A stretch of DNA of 13,043 nucleotides from Firmicutes bacterium UBA3871 (GCA_002392265.1 DGGP01000032.1:1-13043); one strand, 5' to 3'. Counted from the stretch's first letter, positions 1 through 7,427 are shown. Made by a program: numbers and translations. Notes: a model not told the origin generated them from the sequence alone.

Positions 1-938
1 TGTTCCACGGCTTTGGCCTGGGCGTATGCATTCACTCCATGCTTGCAGGCGGCGGACACTGCATACTGGTACCGCGCTTTACCGCACAGAGCTACGCCAA
101 GCTGATTACCAAGTACAAGTGCAATTTCATAGCCGGTGTGCCGACTCTCTACGAGGCACTCTTAAGGCTCCCGAGCATGGACGGCGCAAATCTTTCCTCG
201 CTCAAGGGTGTCTTTTCGGGCGGCGACTCGCTCTCCATAGAGCTTAAAAAGAAGTTTGACAAGTTCCTCTACGACCACCACGCAGTCATTCAGGTGCGCG
301 AAGGCTACGGCACTACCGAAACCGTCACGGCCTGCTGCCTGACACCGACATCAATGAGCAAGGAGGGCTCCATCGGAATCCCGTTCCCTGACACCTATAT
401 CAAAATCGTAAAGCCCGGCACCGACGAAGAGCTTCCGTATGGCGAGGAAGGCGAAATTCTTCTGGCGGGTCCTACCGTTATGAAGGAGTATGCGGGCCAT
501 CCTGAGGAGACTGCCAAAACGCTGCGCAGTCATGCAGATGGGCTTACATGGGTGTACACGGGCGATCTCGGAACAATGGACGAGCAGGGCTTCATTTATT
601 TCCGCGGCCGCGCAAAGCGCATGATCGTAAGCTCGGGCTACAACATCTATCCGGGCCAGCTCGAGAACATCCTCGATGCGCACGAAAAGGTGCAGATGTC
701 CTGCATCATCGGAGTGCCGGATGCGCTGAAGATGCAAAAAGTGAAGGCCTTTGTGAAGCTTGCTGCAGACGTGGAGCCAAGCGAGGCGACAAAGGAAGAG
801 CTGCTTGCTTACTGTCGTGAGCACATAGCAAAATATGCTATGCCGTATGACATCGAATTCCGGGAGGAGCTGCCTAAAACGCTTGTCGGAAAGGTTGCGT
901 ACAGAGTTCTCGAAGAGGAAGAGCTTGCGAAAAAATAG
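1..938 (+). CDS. Acyl-CoA synthetase / AMP-dependent ligase, 3' part (5' end outside window)
   Basis: C-terminal part of a class I adenylate-forming enzyme (ANL superfamily), which activates a carboxylic acid with ATP to an acyl-adenylate and usually transfers it to CoA. The reading frame is open from base 3 (FHGFGLGV...), so the start codon and roughly the first 200 residues with the phosphate-binding loop are missing. Visible family motifs are GYGTTET (adenine/acyl-adenylate motif), YTGDLG (ribose-binding Asp), GRAKRMIVSSGYNIYP (hinge and start of the C-terminal subdomain) and the PKTLVGK catalytic lysine motif near the C-terminus. The stop TAG is at 936-938. The fatty-acid-ligase-like style (FHGFG, NIYP-ELE-like segment) suggests a medium/long-chain or aromatic acyl substrate, but specificity cannot be read. 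The next gene is separated by 449 bases with its own promoter, so it is a different transcription unit. Confidence 0.9.
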   Translation, partial: FHGFGLGVCIHSMLAGGGHCILVPRFTAQSYAKLITKYKCNFIAGVPTLYEALLRLPSMDGANLSSLKGVFSGGDSLSIELKKKFDKFLYDHHAVIQVREGYGTTETVTACCLTPTSMSKEGSIGIPFPDTYIKIVKPGTDEELPYGEEGEILLAGPTVMKEYAGHPEETAKTLRSHADGLTWVYTGDLGTMDEQGFIYFRGRAKRMIVSSGYNIYPGQLENILDAHEKVQMSCIIGVPDALKMQKVKAFVKLAADVEPSEATKEELLAYCREHIAKYAMPYDIEFREELPKTLVGKVAYRVLEEEELAKK

Positions 939-954
939 GCTTCGTGCCATTTAC

Positions 955-974
955 TTAAATAAAGATTTAATTTT
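955..974 (+). terminator. Weak AT-only hairpin after the acyl-CoA synthetase
   Basis: TTAAAT (955-960) pairs with ATTTAA (965-970) around an AAAG loop and is followed by TTTT. It sits 17 bases after the synthetase stop, where a terminator is expected, but the stem has no G-C pairs, so intrinsic termination here would be weak. Confidence 0.25.
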
Positions 975-976
975 GG

Positions 977-1005
977 TTGACTTTTACACAGTTTAATTGT
1001 ATAGT
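977..1005 (+). promoter_or_regulatory. Sigma-A-type promoter for the amino acid transporter leader
   Basis: A -35 box TTGACT (977-982) and a -10 box TATAGT (1000-1005) are separated by exactly 17 bases. Each matches the consensus at five of six positions. The predicted start of transcription is about 1012, giving a leader of about 375 nt before the ATG at 1388. That is long for a simple 5' UTR and fits RNA-based control. Confidence 0.75.
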
Positions 1006-1011
1006 TAATCA

Positions 1012-1311
1012 GTAACGACAAAAGCGGGCTTTGCTCTGTCACAACACAACAGAACGAGGCCTTCCGCAGAATGCGGATTATCCAAAGGAGAGAAAGGCTT
1101 CTCTCTCAGCGCCGCACGACCGAGTAAGGCGGCAATAGCTGAAACAAACCGAGGTTCCCGCTAAACGGGCGGGGGTACCAACTAGGAGCTGATAATTCTA
1201 AAATGAACAGAACTGAAAACTTTAAGGCCTGCGCGGGAATGAGGAATTCCGCACATCTGTCTCTTTGTGTTGGGACACATACAGGCGCTTTTAACCATGA
1301 ATCTGAAATCC
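1012..1311 (+). ncRNA. Structured 5' leader RNA, candidate riboswitch (class unresolved, possibly ydaO-like)
   Basis: This non-coding leader of the amino acid transporter folds readily by eye. Local hairpins are CCGC/GCGG near 1064-1077, GAGAGA/TCTCTC at 1089-1106, GCCGC/GCGGC at 1111-1133, CCCGC/GCGGG around 1155-1173, GCGGGAAT/ATTCCGC around 1233-1252, and TGTGT/ACACA at 1266-1279. A closing helix can form between AGCGCC (1108-1113) and GGCGCT (1284-1289). The core GCAATAGCTGAAAC, then CGGGGGTACCAAC, then GGAGCTGATAATTC recalls the AAUCC-GAAA / GGGGGAACCAA / GGGGUGAAUC arrangement of ydaO/yuaA c-di-AMP riboswitches, which often precede transporter genes. The usual 3' GACAGCUAACCUCGUAAGCG segment is not found in its normal place, so the class is uncertain. 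It may be a divergent member or another class. A terminator hairpin follows directly. Confidence 0.5.
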
Positions 1312-1363
1312 ATAGCTCAGCGCATCCAGAAATGGGTATGTGCCGGGCTATTTGTGTTTCCTT
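1312..1363 (+). terminator. Attenuator-type intrinsic terminator in the transporter leader
   Basis: ATAGCTC (1312-1318) pairs with GGGCTAT (1345-1351). After one mismatch the stem continues GCGCAT with ATGTGC and CC with GG around an AGAAATG loop. The U-rich stretch TTTGTGTTTCCTT (1351-1363) follows at once. Lying 25 bases before the ATPase start and downstream of the structured leader, it is well placed as the expression platform of a riboswitch. The segment AGCGC (1319-1323) in its 5' arm could instead pair with GCGCT (1285-1289), which would open the terminator. Confidence 0.6.
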
Positions 1364-1387
1364 AGGAAGTGAAAGGGAGGTAGCAGA

Positions 1388-2521
1388 ATGATAGAACTAC
1401 GCAATGTCACCAAGGAATTCGACGATGTAACACCGCTTAAAGATGTGAGTGTTACGATAAACGACGGCGACGTCATCTCTGTTATCGGACCTTCCGGAAC
1501 AGGAAAATCTACACTTCTTCGCTGTATCAACATGCTCTCTGCGCCGACCTCCGGCCAGATTATCGTTGACGGCGAGGACATAACCGAAAAGGGCTACGAC
1601 TTAAACAGCGTTCGCAAAAAGATGGGCATGGTTTTCCAGTCGTTCAACCTGTTCGGCCACATGACGGTTCTCGAAAACATTATGCAGCCGCAGATTACGC
1701 TGCTCGGCCGCAGCCGTCAGGAAGCATACGATATAGCGATGGATCTTTTGAACACCGTCGGTCTTTCAAGTAAGGCGCTCTCCTATCCGGACGAGCTCTC
1801 CGGCGGTCAGCAGCAGCGTATCGCAATCGCGAGAGCGCTCGGTATGGACCCTGAAATCATACTTTTCGACGAGCCTACATCTGCGCTCGACCCGAGCATG
1901 ATCGGTGAAGTACAGTCCGTAATCCGCATGCTTGCAAAGACCGGTCGCACAATGATGATCGTTACCCACGAGATGGATTTTGCGCGCAAAATTTCAAATC
2001 GCGTGTTCTTTATGGACGAGGGAGGCATCTATGAAGAGGGCACTCCAAAGCAGATCTTCGAGCAGCCGCGTCGCGAAAAGACAAAGAAGTTTATTCGCCG
2101 CCTGACCTCGCTCTCCTATCACATCAAGGACGACGAGTTCAATTTCGAAGAGATGTACGACGAGCTTCAGTCCTATGCTGAAAAGCTGCTCATCGAAAAC
2201 GAAAGAATGAGTAAGCTCCAGCTCTGCTTCGAGGAAATTACGCTCAACAATATCCTCGAACGCGACGAAGAGGAGGAAAAGGATGTTCTGGTGGGCATCG
2301 ACTACTCCGAAAAGAGCGACGTTCTCGTCTTAAAGATTCGCTACAAGGGCGAGCATTTCGACCTGTCCGAGACAGGAAACTCCCTGTTTGACGACGTACT
2401 CGAGGAAAAGACAACTGTTCTCGAGGACGAGGTCTTCCCGCCGGAGGAACCGAGCAAGGAGAATCCGTTCGCCGCTTACAACAACAAAATTACAATCAGC
2501 TTTAAGTGGGAGGAGGCATAG
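1388..2521 (+). CDS. Polar amino acid ABC transporter ATP-binding protein with extra C-terminal domain
   Basis: GlnQ/HisP-family ATPase that drives amino acid import on the cytoplasmic face of the membrane. Residues 1-240 form a complete nucleotide-binding domain: Walker A GPSGTGKST (34-42), Q-loop Q84, signature LSGGQ (137-141), Walker B ILFDEPTSALD (158-168) and H-loop H194. Usual family members stop near 240-250 residues; this one has 377. The extra part (about 249-377) contains FEEITLNNIL (281-290) followed by alternating beta-like segments, and resembles a degenerate GHKL/RsbW-type ATPase fold (EE..NN in the N-box position, but YKG where DxG is expected and no glycine-rich lid). This assignment is by eye. 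The start is ATG with GGGAGG seven bases upstream. The stop is two bases before the next gene's ATG, so the two are cotranscribed and surely form one transporter. The riboswitch-like leader probably regulates both. Confidence 0.93.
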   Translation: MIELRNVTKEFDDVTPLKDVSVTINDGDVISVIGPSGTGKSTLLRCINMLSAPTSGQIIVDGEDITEKGYDLNSVRKKMGMVFQSFNLFGHMTVLENIMQPQITLLGRSRQEAYDIAMDLLNTVGLSSKALSYPDELSGGQQQRIAIARALGMDPEIILFDEPTSALDPSMIGEVQSVIRMLAKTGRTMMIVTHEMDFARKISNRVFFMDEGGIYEEGTPKQIFEQPRREKTKKFIRRLTSLSYHIKDDEFNFEEMYDELQSYAEKLLIENERMSKLQLCFEEITLNNILERDEEEEKDVLVGIDYSEKSDVLVLKIRYKGEHFDLSETGNSLFDDVLEEKTTVLEDEVFPPEEPSKENPFAAYNNKITISFKWEEA

Positions 2522-2523
2522 AA

Positions 2524-4077
2524 ATGAGAAAGAGAAGTTTTTCAATCATAGTATGTGCCCTGCTCACAATAAGCGTGATTTTCGGCACAGTGGGCATCGC
2601 ATTTGCTGACGAGGCTCCAAAGGCAAAGAACGGCCTTTCAAAGCTTGAAGATTTGAACGGCAAAAACCTCGGTGTGCAGACAGGCGTTCTGTACGAGGAT
2701 TTGATTAAAGACGACCTCGAGGGCGAGGAATGGTACTACTACAAGATGCCAAACGACATGATTCCTGCGCTCGAGTCCAACAAAATAGATGCATATCTGA
2801 TTGAAGAGGTCGGATACTATGCACAGAGATATCAGCATCCTGAGCTGATTCGCATGGAGGAATCCCCGGGCTACTGCGATTTTGCGGTAATTGTCGGAAA
2901 TAACGACAAGCAGGACAGACTCTTTGCGGAGATCCAGGAATTCATCGCAGCCAAAAAGGCTGACGGCTGGCTCGATTCTCTCTATGATTACTGGGTAAAG
3001 AACTGGGATCCTAACACCTGCGAAATAAAGACAATCCCTGAGACAACCGGTGAAAACGGTACCGTTATCATCGCAATCGAGGGCGGATACGAGCCGTTCT
3101 CCTTTGAGAGCAACGGTCAGTTCTCGGGCTATGACGTAGAGTTTATGATGAACTTCTGCGCCGCATACGGCTACAACTGGGATTTCCAGGCGATGGAGTT
3201 TGACTCAATCGCTCCGGGCGCGGTTTCCGGTAAATACGATTTCGGAATGAACATCGTAGTTGACGAAGAGCGTGCGGAAAACTCCGTGCTCTCCGATCCG
3301 TACTACCGCTGTGATATCGTTTTCGTACTTGAAAGCGACCAGGGTGATGAAAGCGGTTTCATCGCAAAGCTTCAAAACAGCTTTAACAAGACCTTTATCA
3401 AGGACAGCCGCTGGCGCCTCTTCGTTTCCGGTATCGGTACCACACTGTTTATCACGCTGGCATCATTACTCTTCGGAACGCTGCTCGGATTTGCAGTATA
3501 CATGCTCTGCCGTGGCGGCAACAGGCTGGCAAACAAGCTGACAGATATCGTATGCTTTATCATCGACGGTATTCCTACAGTAGTATTCCTGATGATTCTG
3601 GCATTTATCGTATTCTCGAACTCGCATCTTTCGGGCGCATGGATATCCGTTCTCGGGTTCACGCTGATTTTTGGCTGCGGCATGTACGACATGCTGTGCG
3701 TTGGCTGTAACGCAATTCCAAAGGGACAGTACGAAGCTTCCCGCGCACTCGGGTACAGCGACAGCCAGAGCTTCTTTAAGATCATTCTGCCGCAGGCAGC
3801 AAAGCATTTCCTGCCGATTTACAAGAACGATATGGTATCCTTAATCAAGGAAACCTCCATCGTCGGCTACATCGCAGTAATGGACCTCACAAAGATGGGA
3901 GACCTCGTGCGTTCGCGTACGTATGATCCGTTCTTTGCGCTGATTGCGGTTGCAATCATCTACTTCATCCTCGAGGGCGTGCTGACCGCCGTTGTTTCTC
4001 AGGTTGAAAAGAAGGTCGATACTCAGAAGAGATCACCTGAAAAGATTTTAAAGGGAATCAAAGAAGTTGAATGGTAA
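2524..4077 (+). CDS. Fused amino acid-binding protein (lobes in permuted order) and ABC permease
   Basis: Membrane subunit of the importer, 517 residues. The start is ATG 2524 rather than GTG 2506, because AGGAGG (2511-2516) lies seven bases upstream and a signal sequence begins at once (residues 1-29, hydrophobic core, AFADE cleavage-like site, no lipobox Cys). Residues 40-160 match lobe 2 plus the C-terminal tail of SBP_bac_3 proteins (LNGKNLGVQTG, then NKIDAYLIEEV, then AAKKADGWLDSLYDYWV). Residues 178-270 match lobe 1, normally the N-terminal part (GGYEPFSF, GYDVEF, SGKYDFGMN, ERAENSVLSDPYY). Lobe order is therefore reversed relative to HisJ or GlnH. Ligand-binding positions seem kept: aromatic Y189/F192, D204, R250 and acidic E94/E95. 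Residues about 300-495 are a HisM/GlnP permease with the EAA loop (EASRALGYSDSQSFFKIILPQA region, 404-425). It works with the ATPase just upstream. Confidence 0.9.
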   Translation: MRKRSFSIIVCALLTISVIFGTVGIAFADEAPKAKNGLSKLEDLNGKNLGVQTGVLYEDLIKDDLEGEEWYYYKMPNDMIPALESNKIDAYLIEEVGYYAQRYQHPELIRMEESPGYCDFAVIVGNNDKQDRLFAEIQEFIAAKKADGWLDSLYDYWVKNWDPNTCEIKTIPETTGENGTVIIAIEGGYEPFSFESNGQFSGYDVEFMMNFCAAYGYNWDFQAMEFDSIAPGAVSGKYDFGMNIVVDEERAENSVLSDPYYRCDIVFVLESDQGDESGFIAKLQNSFNKTFIKDSRWRLFVSGIGTTLFITLASLLFGTLLGFAVYMLCRGGNRLANKLTDIVCFIIDGIPTVVFLMILAFIVFSNSHLSGAWISVLGFTLIFGCGMYDMLCVGCNAIPKGQYEASRALGYSDSQSFFKIILPQAAKHFLPIYKNDMVSLIKETSIVGYIAVMDLTKMGDLVRSRTYDPFFALIAVAIIYFILEGVLTAVVSQVEKKVDTQKRSPEKILKGIKEVEW

Positions 4078-4098
4078 GGGAATGTTAAGGGTAAAATA

Positions 4099-5892
4099 AT
4101 GAGCAACCACGATTCAAGCAACTGTAATAAAGTAAATACAAAAAAGAATAGAAACCCTAAAAATTTCGAAAGGCCGCTTTTTGCGGTCTTTCTGTCGTAT
4201 TTCAAGAACCACAAGGGGCTCTTCATCCTCGACATGTGCTGCGCCTTTGCGGTGGCTGCCATCGACGTGGCCTTTCCGCTCACAACGAGATATGCCATGT
4301 ACGAGCTGCTGCCCCGTAATGCGTACCGATTTTTCTTTGTGCTGATGGGAATCGTTGCGGCGGCGTTTCTGCTGCGCTCGGTGATGCAGTTCATCATCAC
4401 CTATCTGGGGCATACCTTTGGTATCCGCGTGGAAGCGGACATTCGTGAGGATCTGTACGGCCACATGCAGGAGCTGGAGTATGACTTTTTTGACGCAAAT
4501 CGCACCGGCAAGCTGATGAGCAGGCTAACAGGAGACCTCTTTGAAGTCACCGAGCTTGCACACCACGGCCCTGAAGATATTCTCATCTCGACGGCGACCA
4601 TCATCGGTGCGCTGGTCATTATGTTCAACATCGAGTGGCGCCTTGCGGCGGTAATTGCGGTAATCGTGCCGATATTTGTTGTTATTGTGATGCTGTGCCG
4701 CAAGAACTTTATGGATTCATCGGCGAACGTAAAGAAAAAGCTTGCTGACATCAATGCGGACATTGAATCATCGCTTTCGGGCATGCGCACCAGCAAGGCG
4801 TTTGATAACACAGATGTGGATTATGACAGATTCCTCGAAACCAACGGGATGTATAAAAACTCAAAGGGCGACTACTACAAGGCAATGGCAACATTCTCAG
4901 CGAGCCTCGAGTTTTTCATCTGCTTCCTGCAGGTTGCGGTAATCGCGGCAGGCGGTTATTTTATCATGCAGGGACGCATGAACTATATTGATTTAATCAC
5001 GTTCACGCTCTATGTGACTGCGTTCATCAGCCCGATTCGCAGACTGGCACAGTTTGCCGAAATCTTTGTAAGCGGACTTGCGGGCCTTAAGCGCTTTGTC
5101 GAAATAATGCGCATCCGCCCGACTGTCGAGGACGCTCCGGATGCGGTGGCACTCTGCTCGCCTGAAGGCAAAATTGACATAGACCATGTTTTCTATTCGT
5201 ATAAAAATAATCCGGATGTGCTGAAGGATATAGACATTCACATAAAACCGGGCGAGTGCGTTGCCATCGTCGGTCATTCCGGCGGCGGAAAATCAACACT
5301 TTGTCAGCTGATCCCGAGATTTTACGATGTAAATGAGGGTAGCATATCCGTGGACGGAACCGATGTACGAAAGCTGACCAAGTCATCGCTAAGGCGCAGC
5401 ATAGGTATAGTTCAGCAGGATGTGTTCCTCTATGCGGATACGGTCTACGAAAACATTCGTTACGGCCGTCCGGACGCGACAAAGGAAGAGGTTCACGAAG
5501 CCGCAAAGATGGCGGAAATCTATGACGAAATCATGGAAATGCCGCAAAAATTCGAAACCTATGTGGGCGAGCGCGGCACACTCCTGTCCGGCGGACAGAA
5601 GCAGCGAATCGCAATCGCACGCATTTTCTTAAAGAACCCACCTATACTGATTCTCGATGAGGCGACCTCGGCTCTAGACTCCATCACCGAGGAATCGATC
5701 AGGCAGGCATTCTCAAAGCTCGCCAAGGGCCGCACGACCATCATGATTGCGCACCGCCTTGCAACAATAAAGGAAGCGGACCGCGTCATCTTAATTGAAG
5801 ACGGCCGCATAGCTGAGCAGGGCACCCACGAGGAGCTCATGGCAAAGGGCGGCACCTATGCAGCGCTCTACCACGCTCAGCAGCTGCTATAG
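4099..5892 (+). CDS. ABC half-exporter (transmembrane domain plus ATPase)
   Basis: A 597-residue type IV ABC exporter half, working as a homo- or heterodimer in the cytoplasmic membrane. An unusual Asn/Lys-rich N-terminus (1-25) is followed by six predicted membrane segments between about 41 and 330, and an ATPase domain from about 358. Motifs: Walker A GHSGGGKST (392-400), Q-loop QQD (439-441), signature LSGGQ (496-500), Walker B LILDEATSALD (517-527) and H-loop H552. All catalytic motifs are intact, so it could be active alone. No partner half-exporter adjoins it. The substrate is not readable; MsbA/LmrA-like drug or lipid exporters are the nearest general type. It starts 21 bases after the permease gene, with a weak AAGGG site, so it may be read through from the importer. 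A 10-bp hairpin lies inside its first 100 bases. Its stop falls in the palindrome CTATAG shared with the convergent regulator. Confidence 0.92.
   Translation: MSNHDSSNCNKVNTKKNRNPKNFERPLFAVFLSYFKNHKGLFILDMCCAFAVAAIDVAFPLTTRYAMYELLPRNAYRFFFVLMGIVAAAFLLRSVMQFIITYLGHTFGIRVEADIREDLYGHMQELEYDFFDANRTGKLMSRLTGDLFEVTELAHHGPEDILISTATIIGALVIMFNIEWRLAAVIAVIVPIFVVIVMLCRKNFMDSSANVKKKLADINADIESSLSGMRTSKAFDNTDVDYDRFLETNGMYKNSKGDYYKAMATFSASLEFFICFLQVAVIAAGGYFIMQGRMNYIDLITFTLYVTAFISPIRRLAQFAEIFVSGLAGLKRFVEIMRIRPTVEDAPDAVALCSPEGKIDIDHVFYSYKNNPDVLKDIDIHIKPGECVAIVGHSGGGKSTLCQLIPRFYDVNEGSISVDGTDVRKLTKSSLRRSIGIVQQDVFLYADTVYENIRYGRPDATKEEVHEAAKMAEIYDEIMEMPQKFETYVGERGTLLSGGQKQRIAIARIFLKNPPILILDEATSALDSITEESIRQAFSKLAKGRTTIMIAHRLATIKEADRVILIEDGRIAEQGTHEELMAKGGTYAALYHAQQLL
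4168..4192 (+). other. Strong hairpin inside the start of the ABC exporter gene
   Basis: GAAAGGCCGC (4168-4177) and GCGGTCTTTC (4183-4192) form a continuous 10-bp stem (one G-U pair) with a five-T loop. The following bases, TGTCGTATTTC, are only modestly U-rich, so it is not a classic terminator. It lies about 70-94 bases after the ATG, within codons for ERPLFAVFL, and could attenuate transcription or translation between importer and exporter. The coding sequence alone could also explain it. Confidence 0.4.
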
Positions 5893-7368
5893 CTTTGCGC
5901 GGGAAATGAGCTCGGATATGAGGCTGTCGATGCGCGCTAGCGGGATCTGGTCAAAATAGAGAACCAGAGAATTGCCCGAGCTCTCGGATTTATCGGCGTA
6001 TGCTGATACCGGTACTGCCGTGATACCAAGGGCAGCGGCTTCTTCGCAGAATTTCTTGATTTGTGAAACGCTACTTTTCCCGGAAGTATGGGCATCGCCC
6101 TCGGAAGTCTCTGCGCTGCCGATTTCCAGAATTACATTCAGTCCGGACTGGGCGCTGCGGATTTTGATGAAGTCGCCGCCGTATCCGGACAGAGCCGCTA
6201 TCGTGGCATGCAGCTTTTGAGCGTAGAGACGGCGGAGCTTGCGAACGCCGGCGTTATAATAACCGTTATTCATAAACAGGGCCAGCGTCAGCTGCTCGCT
6301 TTTCGAGCAGGTCTGCGTGTAGCCCTTTTTTAATTCTTCGAAAGCCTTTGCAAGGCTCGGTGTTAACACCATATAGGAAATCTTTATCGCAGGGAAAAGC
6401 GTAGAGCTGAATGAGCCCAAGTATACAACTCTTTCTCCGGTGTCGAGTCCCTGCATTGCAGGGATAGGGCGACCGAAATAACGAAGCTCGCTGTCGTAGT
6501 CGTCCTCGATGATGATGGAATCGTTGCGCTGAGCCCATTCGAGCAGCTCGTACCGCTTGCCGACCGGCATCACGGCTCCGGTAGGAAACTGATTCGACGG
6601 GCTGACATAGACTGCAGAGCGGATGTTTTGAGGAAGCCTTGAAATTTCGATACCATCCTCCCCAACCTTCACCGGCGTCATGACCATTCCGAGGTCGGCA
6701 AAGATTTTCTTTACCGGCAGATACCCCGGCTCCTCGACTGCTACATGGCGTATGGACAGCTGCTGGAGGATACGCCCTAGGTGCATAGTAATCTGCTGGG
6801 TGCCGGCACCGATTACAATCTGATTGGGATAGCAGGAAACGCCACGGGCACTGTAGAGGTACTTTGCAATTTCGCGCCGGAGAGACTGCTCGCCCTGCGG
6901 GTCGGATTCAAAGGTGAGCAGGTGGGCATAGTCGGTCAGAACCTTTGCGCTGCACTTCTTCCACTTGTTGAAATCAAAGCATGAGAGGTCGTAAAGCGCA
7001 TCGGCATGCTCGCGCAGGAGCTCTTGGTCGAGAGAATCCTGTGAAACTCCTTCGAAGGCTCCGATATGCTTTTGAGCCTCCGCCGAAAAATCGCTGCCCG
7101 CAAGAGTTTGCTCTACGGGTGAGAGGGCGCTTACGTAGTAGCCCGAGCCGAGCTTTCCAGTAACATAGCCCTCCAGCAGGAGCTGGTCGTAGGCCTGCTG
7201 AACTGTGGTTACTGAAATGTGTAGTTCTTCACTGAGACGGCGAAGGGATGGCAATTTTTCCGTGGTGCCGATGTCGCCTTGGAGAATAGCGGCCTTGATA
7301 TATTGATATAGCTGTAAATATAAAGGGTTTTCGGATGTCTTTTCAAATGAGGGTGTGATAGGCTTCAT
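5887..7368 (-). CDS. MocR/PdxR-family regulator (GntR wHTH plus aminotransferase-like domain), PLP lysine replaced
   Basis: 493-residue transcription factor. Residues 1-75 are a GntR winged helix-turn-helix (LYLQLYQYIK, LPSLRRLSEEL, SVTTVQQAYDQLLLEGY). Residues about 120-493 are a class I aminotransferase fold used as a sensor (GAGTQQ 188-193, EEPGYLP 212-218, SPSNQFPTG 256-264, EDDYDSE 288-294). In MocR proteins such as GabR and PdxR, PLP is bound by the Lys of an S-K-T motif. Here the aligned segment reads SFSSTLFP, with Ser322 (codon 6403-6405) at the Lys position, so covalent PLP binding is doubtful while the EDDYDSE aspartates remain. The start ATG has TGAGG eight bases upstream. It is divergent from the ECF S component gene, its likely target, and should also autoregulate. 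The 3' end overlaps the exporter by six bases in convergent orientation, with no terminator between them. Confidence 0.93.
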   Translation of the reverse strand: MKPITPSFEKTSENPLYLQLYQYIKAAILQGDIGTTEKLPSLRRLSEELHISVTTVQQAYDQLLLEGYVTGKLGSGYYVSALSPVEQTLAGSDFSAEAQKHIGAFEGVSQDSLDQELLREHADALYDLSCFDFNKWKKCSAKVLTDYAHLLTFESDPQGEQSLRREIAKYLYSARGVSCYPNQIVIGAGTQQITMHLGRILQQLSIRHVAVEEPGYLPVKKIFADLGMVMTPVKVGEDGIEISRLPQNIRSAVYVSPSNQFPTGAVMPVGKRYELLEWAQRNDSIIIEDDYDSELRYFGRPIPAMQGLDTGERVVYLGSFSSTLFPAIKISYMVLTPSLAKAFEELKKGYTQTCSKSEQLTLALFMNNGYYNAGVRKLRRLYAQKLHATIAALSGYGGDFIKIRSAQSGLNVILEIGSAETSEGDAHTSGKSSVSQIKKFCEEAAALGITAVPVSAYADKSESSGNSLVLYFDQIPLARIDSLISELISRAKL

Positions 7369-7407
7369 TTCGTTTTACCTCAACTGTATACTAAAAAATA
7401 TCTAAAA

Positions 7408-7427
7408 GTGCATATTTCAAAATGCAC
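7408..7427. promoter_or_regulatory. Inverted repeat, candidate MocR operator
   Basis: GTGCAT (7408-7413) and ATGCAC (7422-7427) form a perfect 6-bp inverted repeat with an eight-base centre that contains the putative -35 box. AGTGCATA (7407-7414) is also repeated as AGTGCTAT (7428-7435), 21 bases apart, which is two helical turns. MocR proteins often bind repeats spaced in this way. The divergent regulator/target arrangement supports an operator; which repeat form matters cannot be told. Confidence 0.5.

Noticed and set aside
1012..1311. T-box, lysine, glycine, SAM or c-di-GMP riboswitch as identity of the leader
   Set aside because: The GGTACC segment is not in a T-box context next to the terminator, and the conserved cores of the lysine, glycine, SAM and GEMM classes were looked for and not found.
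1203..1391. 62-codon ORF in the leader before the ATPase gene
   Set aside because: It lacks a convincing ribosome binding site, overlaps the terminator hairpin and the ATPase start, and its composition follows RNA structure rather than coding bias. A leader peptide cannot be excluded.
2506..2523. GTG at 2506 as the start of the permease fusion
   Set aside because: It would overlap the ATPase gene and place the Shine-Dalgarno sequence inside the coding region; ATG 2524 has ideal spacing and begins a signal sequence directly.
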